From: an uncultured Bacteroides sp.
Lineage (GTDB): Bacteria; Bacteroidota; Bacteroidia; Bacteroidales; Bacteroidaceae
NCBI GenBank assembly: GCA_900542985.1
Contig: UQPQ01000011.1
Span: 1 to 63,961, forward strand
DNA: 63,961 nucleotides
Reading direction: 5' to 3'
The notes under the pieces are model-generated. The model made no database searches, was not told where the DNA came from, and saw nothing but the letters and a program-made list of their open reading frames with translations. A program made the translations under genes and the position numbers. Positions 48,315-56,840 of this stretch are shown piece by piece (position 1 is the first letter of the stretch; every line of letters starts with the position of its first letter).

Positions 48315-49745
48315 ATGAAGAGAAACAATATATTGGCATATTTTATTGCAGCGGCAGGAATCTTCTTTTGTGGTACAGCTTCGGCGCAGGCATTGCATTC
48401 CGGCTATTTTCTTGAAGGGTATACATACCGTCATCTGATGAATCCTGCGTTTGAACCGGAACGTAACTATGTATCTATACCGGGAATCGGTAATATCAAT
48501 ATGGGTACACAGAGTAATGTGGGATTGAATACATTCCTTTACCCGTATGGAAATGGAAAGCTTACAACTTTTATGAACAGCGCTGTCAGCAGTGATGAGT
48601 TCTTGGGAAAGCTGAAAGATAATAACCGTATTAATATGAATATGAACCTGACCTTGCTGTCGGTAGGTTTCCGTGCATGGGGAGGTTTCAATACGTTCGA
48701 TGTCAGTTTACGTTCTAATACTTCTTTGAACTTACCGCGTGGATTGTTCGAGTTCATGAAGGTAGGTATGGATGGTACTAATCCGGTGTATGAAATGGAT
48801 GGACTGGGTATTTCATCGAACAACTATGCCGAAATTGCTTTGGGACATTCTCATCAGATTAATGAAAGATTACGTATCGGTGCTAAGGTTAAAGCTTTGC
48901 TGGGCCTGGGTAATGCCAGCATTAAGATGACTGATATGAAAGTACAGATGGCAGAGAATCAGTGGATGGTACAGGCAAACGGAGAATTGAATGCTTCTGT
49001 AAAGGGCTTGACATTACCTACAAAAGGAGAGAGTGGAAAAACATTGAACAATCCGTCGGAAGCAACTTTGATTGATTGGGATAATATGGATATTGATTCT
49101 CCGGGATTGAGTGGATATGGTATGGCTGTGGATTTGGGAGCTACTTATAAATTGCTTGATAATCTGACTTTGTCTGCTGCATTGCTCGACCTGGGATTTA
49201 TCTCATGGAGCAATACCATTAAGGGTGCTACCAGTAACGAACCATGGTTGTTCGACGGTTTTCATAATATAGCAATGGGATCTGATGATCCTAATGGAGA
49301 TAAACCGTTGGAGGATCAGTTGGAAGATTTGGGTAAGGATGTGGAAAACTATGCCAGCTTTCATCGCACAGAAACAGGGGGAAAGGCAACCAAAATGTTG
49401 GGAGCTACATTGAATATCGGTGCAGACTATGCGTTCCCGTTATATGATAAATTACATTTTGGCTTCTTGTCTTCTACCCGTATCAATGGACCTTATTCCT
49501 GGAGTGAAGGCCGTTTGTCGGCTAATGTATCACCGGTGAAATGGTTTGATGCAGGAGTAAACTATGGTCTTTCTACTTTTGGCTCTTCTTTCGGATGGAT
49601 TCTGAACTTCCATCCTTGTGGATTCAACTTCTTCGTAGGTATGGATCATACACTGACAAAAGTGACTCCGCAGTATATTCCGGTAGGAAATGCCAATACC
49701 AATGTAAGCTTAGGTTTCAACATTACCTTTGGAAAGCGTAAATAA
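48315..49745 (+). CDS. DUF5723 family outer-membrane protein
   Basis: 476 residues with a signal peptide (ending ASAQALHSG). The segment GYTYRHLMNPAFEPERNYVSIPG and the following alternating strands match what I know as DUF5723, a Bacteroidales barrel family related to PorV/FadL-like proteins. It ends in an amphipathic strand (SLGFNITFGKRK). It follows the large lipoprotein gene and is closed by a terminator, so the two form a unit. Function unknown. Confidence 0.75.
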   Translation: MKRNNILAYFIAAAGIFFCGTASAQALHSGYFLEGYTYRHLMNPAFEPERNYVSIPGIGNINMGTQSNVGLNTFLYPYGNGKLTTFMNSAVSSDEFLGKLKDNNRINMNMNLTLLSVGFRAWGGFNTFDVSLRSNTSLNLPRGLFEFMKVGMDGTNPVYEMDGLGISSNNYAEIALGHSHQINERLRIGAKVKALLGLGNASIKMTDMKVQMAENQWMVQANGELNASVKGLTLPTKGESGKTLNNPSEATLIDWDNMDIDSPGLSGYGMAVDLGATYKLLDNLTLSAALLDLGFISWSNTIKGATSNEPWLFDGFHNIAMGSDDPNGDKPLEDQLEDLGKDVENYASFHRTETGGKATKMLGATLNIGADYAFPLYDKLHFGFLSSTRINGPYSWSEGRLSANVSPVKWFDAGVNYGLSTFGSSFGWILNFHPCGFNFFVGMDHTLTKVTPQYIPVGNANTNVSLGFNITFGKRK

Positions 49746-49770
49746 AGATAGCTGAAACTGTCAGAAATAG

Positions 49771-49820
49771 AAGAAGCGGTATGAAGATGATGTTCGGACA
49801 TCATTTTTATACCGCTTCTT
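49771..49820. terminator. Bidirectional terminator between convergent genes
   Basis: AAGAAGCGGTAT (49771-49782) pairs with ATACCGCTTCTT (49809-49820), with an inner ATGATGT/ACATCAT stem and a TTCGG-type loop. It serves the DUF5723 gene (+) and yaaA (-). Confidence 0.85.
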
Positions 49821-49829
49821 TATTTTGTT

Positions 49830-50591
49830 TTAAAGTGTAAATACCATACGTTCTGGTGTACTTTCCTGTTCGTTGTAGGTGAATCCTTCCCATTCGAATC
49901 CTTTTAAATCTTCGGGATTCTCGATACGGTTTTTCAGAATGTATCTTGTCATTTCTCCCCGGCACATCTTGGCGTATATGACTACGGTAGTCAGTTTACC
50001 GTTTTTATGTACAAGAAATTCGGGAGTGACAACCCGTACTTCCTGGCAGACTCGTTTCCAGTCGAAAAGGTCTTTCATCTCGGCACTTGCCAGATTGACC
50101 AATATTCCCTGTTCTTTTTTTATTTCTTTGATAAAATGCTCGGTCAGTAACGGTTTCCAATAGTCGAACATCGAAAGGTTTCCATTTTCCGGCAGACGTA
50201 CGTCACCTTCCAAGCGGTAATTCTTGATTGTATCCAGAGGACGGAGCAGTCCGTAGAGAAACGAGGTAATGCGAAGATGCTCTTGTGCATAGGCTAATTC
50301 CTCGAGTGTGAAGTCCTTGGGGTTAATACGCTTGAACACAATACCGGTATACGACAGCAATGCAGGCAGCGGCTTGTTGTCGGCAGAATGGAAATTCTGG
50401 TATCTCAGGTAGTTTTCTGAGGCAAGCTTGTGATTGATTTTCAACAAGCGCTCCAGTTCTTCTACCGTAAACTGTGACAAGTGCATGGCATTTTCGTTGG
50501 CATGGTTTTCGAAAGCAGGATGTGTAGTAAACGGAACCTGCTGTTTGCTTTTGCCGGTCATGGTCTTGGCACATGAAATAAAAGTCATCAT
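49830..50591 (-). CDS. yaaA: YaaA/DUF328 family peroxide-stress protein
   Basis: 253 residues. Family landmarks are visible: an N-terminal ISCAKTM segment, the central LLSYTGIVFKRI, SFLYGLLRPLDTIKNYRLEGDVRLP, and the C-terminal NLASAEM and VIYAKMCRGEMTRYIL. In E. coli, YaaA limits DNA and protein damage by lowering free iron during H2O2 stress; its biochemical mechanism (DNA-binding fold) is only partly known. Monocistronic here. Confidence 0.9.
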   Translation of the reverse strand: MMTFISCAKTMTGKSKQQVPFTTHPAFENHANENAMHLSQFTVEELERLLKINHKLASENYLRYQNFHSADNKPLPALLSYTGIVFKRINPKDFTLEELAYAQEHLRITSFLYGLLRPLDTIKNYRLEGDVRLPENGNLSMFDYWKPLLTEHFIKEIKKEQGILVNLASAEMKDLFDWKRVCQEVRVVTPEFLVHKNGKLTTVVIYAKMCRGEMTRYILKNRIENPEDLKGFEWEGFTYNEQESTPERMVFTL

Positions 50592-50616
50592 ATGTATTTG
50601 TATCTTTGGTATAAAA

Positions 50617-50624
50617 CAAAGATA
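50617..50624 (-). promoter_or_regulatory. -7 box for yaaA
   Basis: TATCTTTG on the minus strand, 25 nt before the yaaA ATG. No -33 TTTG at the expected place. A plus-strand TATCTTTG at 50601-50608 overlaps the leader but has no gene to serve. Confidence 0.6.
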
Positions 50625-50664
50625 GTAAATAAGGTGTAATGTCAGTTTTTTCTTTGGATACTTT

Positions 50665-50711
50665 ATATAAAAAGAGCCGGCTGCATCGGATATGTATCGA
50701 TGCAGCCGGCT
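50665..50711 (-). terminator. carB terminator
   Basis: AGCCGGCTGCATCG (50675-50688) pairs perfectly with 50698-50711; read on the minus strand the GC-rich stem is followed by CTTTTTAT. Confidence 0.92.
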
Positions 50712-50733
50712 TTATTATGGAAGGCTGTAAGAA

Positions 50734-53700
50734 TTATTTATATTCCTGCCAGCTCTTAATTTGGATATCTTCTTGTTTCATTTGGCAGAACGCTTCGATG
50801 AAGGCTTTTGCCAGACGGGCGTTGGTCATCAACGGAATATTATGGTCGATGGCACCACGGCGGATGCGGTAACCGTTGGTCAGCTCACGTTTGCTGTGGT
50901 TCTTCGGAATATTCACAATGAGATCGAATTTATGTTCAGATATCATCTTCATTACGTTGTTTTCTGCATTCGGACGTTCATCGGGCCAGAACACCGGTGT
51001 AGTAGGTATACCGTGTGCATTGAGGAAGGTAGCAGTACCTGCTGTAGCGTAGATGTGATAGCCTTTCTTGCTTAGCATGTGACTGGCATCCAGCAAATCT
51101 ACCTTCGATTTAGTTGCTCCGGAAGACAAAAGAACTGATTGGTTTGGAATCTTGTAACCTGTCGCAATCAATGCATTCAGCAAGGCTTCGTTGAAGTCAT
51201 CGCCCAAGCAACCTACTTCTCCGGTAGACGACATGTCTACGCCCAATACCGGGTCGGCATTCTGCAGACGGGCAAACGAGAATTGAGAAGCTTTTACACC
51301 AATACGGTCGATGTCGAAAGCCGATTTATCCGGTTGACTGTACGGAGCGTCCAGCATGATGCGGGTAGCAGTTTCGATGAAGTTGCGTTTCAGAACCTTC
51401 GATACGAATGGGAAACTGCGTGAAGCGCGTAAGTTACATTCTATTACTTTAACTTCATTCTTGCGGGCAAGGAACTGGATGTTGAACGGACCGGAGATGT
51501 TCAATTCTTTTGCAATCTGACGACTGATTCTCTTGATTTGGCGTGCAGTAGAGAAATAAATCTGCTGTGCCGGGAAGACCAGTGTAGCATCACCTGAATG
51601 AACACCTGCATATTCAATGTGTTCTGAAATAGCATATTCTACCACTTCTCCGTTCTGGGCTACTGCGTCGAATTCTATTTCTTTGGTATTCTGCATGAAC
51701 TGTGATACCACAACCGGATATTCCTTCGATACTTCGCTGGCCATTTGCAGGAAGCGCTGGAGTTCTTCTTCGTCGTAGCATACGTTCATGGCAGCACCAC
51801 TCAGTACGTAAGACGGACGAACCAATACCGGATAACCCACTTTAGCCACAAATGCTTTTACATCGTCCAGACTGGTCAGTTCTTGCCAAGCAGGCTGGTC
51901 AATTCCAAGCTGGTCGAGCATTGCAGAGAACTTGTTGCGGTTTTCGGCACGGTCGATAGAGATTGGTGAAGTACCCAGAATAGGAACAGACTGGCGGTAT
52001 AACTTCATGGCAAGATTATTCGGAATCTGTCCTCCCACAGAAACAATCACACCACGTGGTTGTTCAAGGTCGATGACATCGAGTACACGTTCGAATGAAA
52101 GTTCGTCAAAGTACAGGCGGTCGCACATATCGTAGTCGGTAGATACAGTTTCAGGATTGTAGTTAATCATGATAGATTTGTATCCCAACTTACGTGCTGT
52201 CTGTATTGCATTTACTGAACACCAGTCGAATTCAACAGAGGAACCGATACGATAAGCTCCTGAACCAAGTACGACAACCGATTTTTCATTCTTGTAATAA
52301 TTTACATCGTAACCTTCTACTGCATAAGTCATGTACAGATAGTTGGTCAGTTCCGGATGCTCGGAAGCAACGGTATTGATACGTTTTACAGCTGGCAAGA
52401 TACCCAGTTTTTTACGGTATTCACGAACGGCCAGATTTTCTTTTTCCATGTTGCCACTCTTTGGTTTCAGTACGAAGCGGGCAATCTGGAAATCAGAGAA
52501 TCCCAACACCTTGGCTTCACGCAATACTTCTGCAGGAAGTTCTTCCAAAGAGTTGTACGACAATAATTTGCTCTTGTAATCAACAATGTTTTTCAGCTTA
52601 CCGATAAACCATGGGTCAATCTTTGTCAGTTCGAAGATACGGTCAATGCTGTATCCTTCTTCCAAAGCCTGTGCAATGGCAAAGATACGGAGGTCGGTTG
52701 GGTTAGCCAGTTCATCGTCAAGGTTTTCGAAGCGAGTATGGTCGTTGCCTACAAAACCGTGCATGCCTTGACCAATCATACGTAAGCCTTTCTGGATGAT
52801 TTCTTCGAACGAGCGTCCGATAGACATGATTTCACCTACCGATTTCATGCTTGAACCGATGCGGCGAGATACACCGGCAAATTTTGTCAAATCCCAACGA
52901 GGTATTTTACAGATGAGATAGTCCAGTGAAGGAGCTACATAAGCAGAGTTGGGTGTACCCATTTCACCGATTTCATCGAGGGTATATCCCAAACCGATTT
53001 TAGCAGCAACGAAAGCCAATGGATAACCGGTTGCTTTTGAAGCCAGTGCAGAAGAACGGCTCAGACGAGCGTTTACTTCAATTACACGGTAGTCGTTTGT
53101 GTCGGCATTGAATGCATACTGAATGTTACATTCGCCCACAATACCCAAATGGCGGATACATTTCTTCGACAATTCCTGCAACATTTCAACCTGAGCTTCG
53201 GTCAGTGAGCAGGTTGGAGCCACTACGATAGACTCACCTGTATGGATACCCAGCGGGTCGAAGTTTTCCATGCTGGCTACAGTAAAGCAATGGTCGTTGG
53301 CATCGCGAATCACTTCGAATTCGATTTCTTTCCAGCCTTTCAGCGATTCTTCTACCAGAATCTGTGGAGAGAAAGTAAAGGCACTTTCTGCCAGTTCAAT
53401 GAATTTCTCTTCATTCGGACAGATACCACTTCCCAATCCTCCTAAGGCATAAGCCGAACGGATCATCACCGGATAACCTATCTTGCGTGCAGCCTGCAGT
53501 GCATCTTCCATGTTTTCTACTGCCTGGCTCACGGGAGTCTTCATTTCAATTTCATCGAGCTTTTTGACAAAAAGGTCACGGTCTTCGGTATACATAATAG
53601 CTTCTACTGAAGTTCCCAATACCTGTACACCATATTTGTCGAGTAATCCTTTTTGATAAAGTTCAGTACCGCAGTTCAATGCAGTTTGTCCTCCAAAGGC

Positions 53701-53958
53701 CAACAGAATGCCGTCCGGGCGTTCTTTTTTAATAATCTCTTCTACGAAGTAGGGAGTTACCGGAAGGAAGTATACTTGGTCTGCAATACCTTCCGAAGTC
53801 TGTATGGTAGCGATGTTTGGATTTACCAATACCGAACGTATGCCTTCTTCTCTTAAGGCTTTTAATGCTTGTGAACCGGAGTAGTCGAATTCTCCTGCTT
53901 GTCCGATTTTAAGTGCTCCAGATCCTAAGACGAGTACTTTTTTAAGTTCTTTCTTCAT
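50734..53958 (-). CDS. carB: Carbamoyl-phosphate synthase large subunit
   Basis: 1074 residues, nearly the same length as E. coli CarB. Makes carbamoyl phosphate from bicarbonate, ammonia and two ATP for pyrimidine and arginine synthesis. Two homologous ATP-grasp halves are seen (VLGSGALKIGQAGEFDYSG at the N-terminus; VLGSGAYRIGSSVEFDWC at mid-protein), plus the C-terminal allosteric MGS-like domain (GYHIYATAGTATFLNAHGI). The small subunit carA is not adjacent in this window, although GlnA-type glutamine hydrolysis would be needed for ammonia delivery. Confidence 0.97.
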   Translation of the reverse strand: MKKELKKVLVLGSGALKIGQAGEFDYSGSQALKALREEGIRSVLVNPNIATIQTSEGIADQVYFLPVTPYFVEEIIKKERPDGILLAFGGQTALNCGTELYQKGLLDKYGVQVLGTSVEAIMYTEDRDLFVKKLDEIEMKTPVSQAVENMEDALQAARKIGYPVMIRSAYALGGLGSGICPNEEKFIELAESAFTFSPQILVEESLKGWKEIEFEVIRDANDHCFTVASMENFDPLGIHTGESIVVAPTCSLTEAQVEMLQELSKKCIRHLGIVGECNIQYAFNADTNDYRVIEVNARLSRSSALASKATGYPLAFVAAKIGLGYTLDEIGEMGTPNSAYVAPSLDYLICKIPRWDLTKFAGVSRRIGSSMKSVGEIMSIGRSFEEIIQKGLRMIGQGMHGFVGNDHTRFENLDDELANPTDLRIFAIAQALEEGYSIDRIFELTKIDPWFIGKLKNIVDYKSKLLSYNSLEELPAEVLREAKVLGFSDFQIARFVLKPKSGNMEKENLAVREYRKKLGILPAVKRINTVASEHPELTNYLYMTYAVEGYDVNYYKNEKSVVVLGSGAYRIGSSVEFDWCSVNAIQTARKLGYKSIMINYNPETVSTDYDMCDRLYFDELSFERVLDVIDLEQPRGVIVSVGGQIPNNLAMKLYRQSVPILGTSPISIDRAENRNKFSAMLDQLGIDQPAWQELTSLDDVKAFVAKVGYPVLVRPSYVLSGAAMNVCYDEEELQRFLQMASEVSKEYPVVVSQFMQNTKEIEFDAVAQNGEVVEYAISEHIEYAGVHSGDATLVFPAQQIYFSTARQIKRISRQIAKELNISGPFNIQFLARKNEVKVIECNLRASRSFPFVSKVLKRNFIETATRIMLDAPYSQPDKSAFDIDRIGVKASQFSFARLQNADPVLGVDMSSTGEVGCLGDDFNEALLNALIATGYKIPNQSVLLSSGATKSKVDLLDASHMLSKKGYHIYATAGTATFLNAHGIPTTPVFWPDERPNAENNVMKMISEHKFDLIVNIPKNHSKRELTNGYRIRRGAIDHNIPLMTNARLAKAFIEAFCQMKQEDIQIKSWQEYK

Positions 53959-54016
53959 TGTGTTTATATAGATTTATGGGTTGTTTCGTTTCTGCTATTT
54001 ATCTCGTCAGTATTTG

Positions 54017-54047
54017 CAAAGAAACAATTTATTTTGAAGAAAACAAA
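54017..54047 (-). promoter_or_regulatory. Candidate carB promoter
   Basis: On the minus strand: TTTG (54047-54044), 19-nt spacer, TTTCTTTG (54024-54017), one mismatch from TAnnTTTG. It overlaps the trpS promoter. Confidence 0.45.
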
Positions 54048-54064
54048 GTATTTACGTATCTTTG
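54033..54064 (+). promoter_or_regulatory. trpS promoter
   Basis: TTTG (54033-54036), 20-nt spacer, TATCTTTG (54057-54064): perfect boxes. The leader is about 40 nt. No T-box-like structure fits in it. Confidence 0.85.
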
Positions 54065-54112
54065 CGGTAATTAAAGAAAGATAGGATTGATAAATCAAAC
54101 ATTTAGCAGATA

Positions 54113-55207
54113 ATGAAGAAAGAGAAAATTATATTGACGGGAGACCGTCCGACTGGAAAACTGCATATCGGACATTATGTAGGTTCGTTGCGTCGTCGTG
54201 TTGAGTTGCAGAACTCAGGTCTTTACGACAAGATATTTATATTCGAAGCCGACGGTCAGGCTTTGACAGATAATATTGATAACCCGGAGAAGGTGCGTCA
54301 GAATGTAATAGAAGTGGCGCTCGACTATCTGGCTGTAGGATTGGATCCTCAGAAGTCTACTATCTTTATCCAGTCTCAGATACCGGAGTTGTATGAATTG
54401 AGCTTTTATTTCATGGACTTGGTTACCGTATCTCGTCTTCAGCGCAATCCGACAGTGAAGACTGAAATACAGATGCGTAACTTCGAAACCAGTATTCCGG
54501 TAGGTTTCTTTACTTATCCAATCAGTCAGGCAGCCGATATTGCAGCTTTCAAGGCTACTACCGTACCGGTAGGCGAAGACCAGGAACCGATGATTGAACA
54601 GACTCGTGAAATTGTACGCCGTTTCAATCATATTTATAGAGAAACACTCGTAGAACCGGAAATCTTATTACCCGATAATGCAGCCTGCTTGCGTTTGCCG
54701 GGTACAGACGGTAAGGCTAAGATGAGTAAATCGCTTGGCAACTGTATTTATCTTTCGGATACTGCCGATGAAGTAGAAAAGAAAGTAAAGAGCATGTATA
54801 CCGATCCTACACACATTAAAGTAAGTGATCCGGGTAAACTGGAAGGAAACTGTGTGTTTACTTATCTGGATGCATTCTGTCGTCCGGAACATTTCGGCCG
54901 TTACTTGCCGGAATATCCTAACTTGGATGAACTCAAGGCGCACTATACTCGTGGTGGTTTGGGTGACATGAAGGTGAAGAAGTTCCTGGCTGCCATCATG
55001 CAGGAAGAATTGACTCCGATACGCGAACGCCGTAAAGAGTTTGCAAAAGATATTCCTGCTGTGTACGATATGCTGAAGAAAGGTTGTGAAGTAGCGCGTG
55101 AAGCTGCAGCACAAACTATGAGTGAAGTACGTCAGGCTATGAAAATCAATTATTTTGATGATGCAGCTTTGATTGAAGAACAGGCAAAACGTTTTGCTCA
55201 GGAATAA
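54113..55207 (+). CDS. trpS: Tryptophanyl-tRNA synthetase
   Basis: Class I aminoacyl-tRNA synthetase charging tRNA-Trp. 364 residues with HIGHYVGS at 18-25 (HIGH motif) and KMSKSLGN (KMSKS motif), plus [12 protein letters not shown] typical of TrpRS. Monocistronic, with own promoter and terminator. A slightly longer than average C-terminus is normal in Bacteroidota. Confidence 0.96.
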   Translation: MKKEKIILTGDRPTGKLHIGHYVGSLRRRVELQNSGLYDKIFIFEADGQALTDNIDNPEKVRQNVIEVALDYLAVGLDPQKSTIFIQSQIPELYELSFYFMDLVTVSRLQRNPTVKTEIQMRNFETSIPVGFFTYPISQAADIAAFKATTVPVGEDQEPMIEQTREIVRRFNHIYRETLVEPEILLPDNAACLRLPGTDGKAKMSKSLGNCIYLSDTADEVEKKVKSMYTDPTHIKVSDPGKLEGNCVFTYLDAFCRPEHFGRYLPEYPNLDELKAHYTRGGLGDMKVKKFLAAIMQEELTPIRERRKEFAKDIPAVYDMLKKGCEVAREAAAQTMSEVRQAMKINYFDDAALIEEQAKRFAQE

Positions 55208-55243
55208 TTTCCATATCAGACAGATACAATTAGTCTTTATATT

Positions 55244-55295
55244 AAAACGGAATCACCCTTACCGCAGAAAACTGTGATAAGGGTGATTTCGTTTT
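55244..55295. terminator. Bidirectional terminator after trpS
   Basis: The arms 55244-55261 and 55278-55295 pair over 17 of 18 positions, starting in AAAA and ending in TTTT. It serves trpS (+) and the minus-strand sigma operon. Confidence 0.9.
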
Positions 55296-55318
55296 AGATG
55301 TATTTTAGAATAAGACCT

Positions 55319-55669
55319 TTATGTCAGTAGATGACCGTATTTTTTGCGTAACCATCGGTTGAAGAAGAAGAGCAACACCAAAGCACCAGCTATGGGAAGG
55401 TAAAAGTCCAGTGAGATGTGCTCCAAAAGATGCGATGTGGAAGTACGCAGTGCATTCAGCATGGTTTTTCCATAAAGCCATCCGATACAGCCGATTGCCG
55501 CTATCACCGTCAGTATTAATGCTATCCGCATTCGGAGTTCCATCTGTTTCTCTTTTAAGCGGGCCTCTTCCTCTATCCGTAGCATCATACGGTATGTAAA
55601 ATTGCTGGACAGCCGGTAAGTAGGTTGTTGCTGCAAAGCTTTTTTTATTCCTTTGTCTTTTTCAGTCAT
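55319..55669 (-). CDS. Small two-helix membrane protein, candidate anti-sigma factor
   Basis: 116 residues: a charged, coiled-coil-prone N-terminal half (about 1-47), then two membrane helices (about 48-68 and 90-107) and a basic tail. It starts 5 bp after the ECF sigma gene on the same strand. The soluble N-terminal half would face the cytoplasm where it could hold the sigma factor. No known anti-sigma domain is recognised, so this role rests on position and topology. Confidence 0.6.
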   Translation of the reverse strand: MTEKDKGIKKALQQQPTYRLSSNFTYRMMLRIEEEARLKEKQMELRMRIALILTVIAAIGCIGWLYGKTMLNALRTSTSHLLEHISLDFYLPIAGALVLLFFFNRWLRKKYGHLLT

Positions 55670-55674
55670 ATCTC

Positions 55675-56220
55675 TTAGTCTTTTGTTTTCATTAATACAT
55701 ATAGTTTTTTTCGCAAGCGATGTAGTTTGACTTTAATGTTTCCTTCGCTTTGATTCAGTATATGTGCAATCTCCGCAATGGTTTTTTCTTCTTCATAGAA
55801 TAAAGTCAATAAAGCTCTTTCATCGGGAGGAAGCAGTTCCAGTATATTCCGTAATTTCTCCAGATTCTCTTCTGTCTCATCGTCCAAGGCCTCGTCTATT
55901 TCTGTTTCCGAGACGGTATTCCATAATTTATCGTCGAAAGTCAGTACCTCCGTCTGCTTTTTTCTTAAGGCAGACAGTGCTGTGTTGTAGGCTATGCGAT
56001 AAATCCAGGTGGAGAAGCTGCTGTTTCCATTGAACGAAGACAGATGCTCGAAAGCCTTCATGAAAGTATCCTGAGTCAGCTCTTCTGCATCTTCCTCCGA
56101 ACCTACCATGCGGACTATGAGGGAAAAGACCTGCGTGCCGTAGGTATCGAGGAAATAGGCAAACTCTCCTGTCTTTCCTGCCAGTATTTGGGTAATAATA
56201 TGTAGTTCGTCTGTTTTCAT
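55675..56220 (-). CDS. ECF RNA polymerase sigma factor
   Basis: 181 residues with sigma-70 region 2 (FSLIVRMVGSEEDAEELTQD then SSFSTWIYRIAYNTAL) and region 4 (LLPPDERALLTLFYEEEKT ... NIKVKLHRLRKKL). The start at MKTDELHI is chosen: the in-frame ATG at 56244 lies inside the probable promoter. The -10 element ends only 7 nt before the ATG, so the mRNA would be almost leaderless. It heads an operon with the small membrane protein and stands divergent from a DUF6249-type gene sharing the same type of promoter. Confidence 0.92.
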   Translation of the reverse strand: MKTDELHIITQILAGKTGEFAYFLDTYGTQVFSLIVRMVGSEEDAEELTQDTFMKAFEHLSSFNGNSSFSTWIYRIAYNTALSALRKKQTEVLTFDDKLWNTVSETEIDEALDDETEENLEKLRNILELLPPDERALLTLFYEEEKTIAEIAHILNQSEGNIKVKLHRLRKKLYVLMKTKD

Positions 56221-56227
56221 TTGTCTT

Positions 56228-56259
56228 TTTAGACGCAGAAGCAAAATAAAAGGTTACAA
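56228..56259 (-). promoter_or_regulatory. ECF-type promoter of the sigma operon
   Basis: On the minus strand: TTGTAACC (56259-56252), 15-nt spacer, GCGTCTAAA (56236-56228). The same two boxes occur facing the other way at 56281-56311, making a mirror-image pair around 56270. Autoregulation by the adjacent sigma factor is the natural reading. Confidence 0.7.
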
Positions 56260-56280
56260 GCGGAAGAAAATATTTTTATC

Positions 56281-56311
56281 TTGTAACCTCTTTCTGTTTT
56301 TTGCGTCTAAA
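56281..56311 (+). promoter_or_regulatory. ECF-type promoter of the DUF6249-like gene
   Basis: TTGTAACC (56281-56288), 14-nt spacer, GCGTCTAAA (56303-56311). Identical boxes to the divergent promoter of the sigma gene. The leader is about 35 nt. Confidence 0.7.
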
Positions 56312-56353
56312 GGGGCAAAGAAACAAAAAAATGTAGAACTAAAATATGATATT

Positions 56354-56758
56354 ATGGAAGAATTGATGGTAGTAGCCAATGTGGCAATTGTATTTGGAGT
56401 AATTTATAAATTGTTTGAATTGTTTGCAGGACGTCGTGAACGCATTCTGATGATTGAAAAACTGGCAGATAAGTTGGACGCCGAATCGTTGAAAGAAGGA
56501 AAGTTGCCGGCTTTTCATTTGCCAGCTTCTAGTTCCGGATTACGTTTGGGATGTTTGCTGGTAGGACTTGGCTTAGGCTTATTGGCAGGTTATGCTTTGG
56601 TTGTCGGTACTCAGCCGGAGTATTTCTCCGATTCTTATTCTTCGCGTGTAGGTGAGACCGTATCGATTATTTACGGAGCTTGTGTCTTGTTGGGTGGAGG
56701 CGCCGGACTGATTGTGTCATTTCTGATTGAAGTGGCAAGGGCTAAGAAAAGCAAATAA
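56354..56758 (+). CDS. Small membrane protein, DUF6249-like
   Basis: 134 residues: an N-terminal helix (about 3-25), a charged loop (GRRERILMIEKLADKLDAESL) and two C-terminal helices (about 64-84 and 105-126). It matches what I remember as DUF6249, small inner-membrane proteins often beside ECF sigma genes in Bacteroides. It shares the sigma factor's promoter type, so it is probably part of the regulon. Function unknown. Confidence 0.7.
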   Translation: MEELMVVANVAIVFGVIYKLFELFAGRRERILMIEKLADKLDAESLKEGKLPAFHLPASSSGLRLGCLLVGLGLGLLAGYALVVGTQPEYFSDSYSSRVGETVSIIYGACVLLGGGAGLIVSFLIEVARAKKSK

Positions 56759-56763
56759 GATTA

Positions 56764-56791
56764 ACCCGTTGGCGGAATTCCGCCAACGGGT
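56764..56791. repeat. 28-bp perfect palindrome, copy 1
   Basis: Perfect palindrome centred on GAATTC, with core GTTGGCGGAATTCCGCCAAC. It starts 6 nt after the DUF6249-like stop codon. A copy identical at 24 of 28 positions lies at 59152-59179, just after the next gene. Confidence 0.85.
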
Positions 56792-56840
56792 ATGTATATC
56801 TTTATTCTTATACATAATCTTATGTAATAAAATAGTATTT

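Noticed and set aside
56251..56289. Inverted repeat AGGTTACAAG/CTTGTAACCT as a terminator
   Set aside because: It lies between two divergent start codons, where no transcript needs ending; matching GCGTCTAAA boxes fit promoters better.
56727..56840. Longer N-terminus for the barrel protein
   Set aside because: It would overlap the preceding gene and the 28-bp palindrome and would bury the signal peptide.
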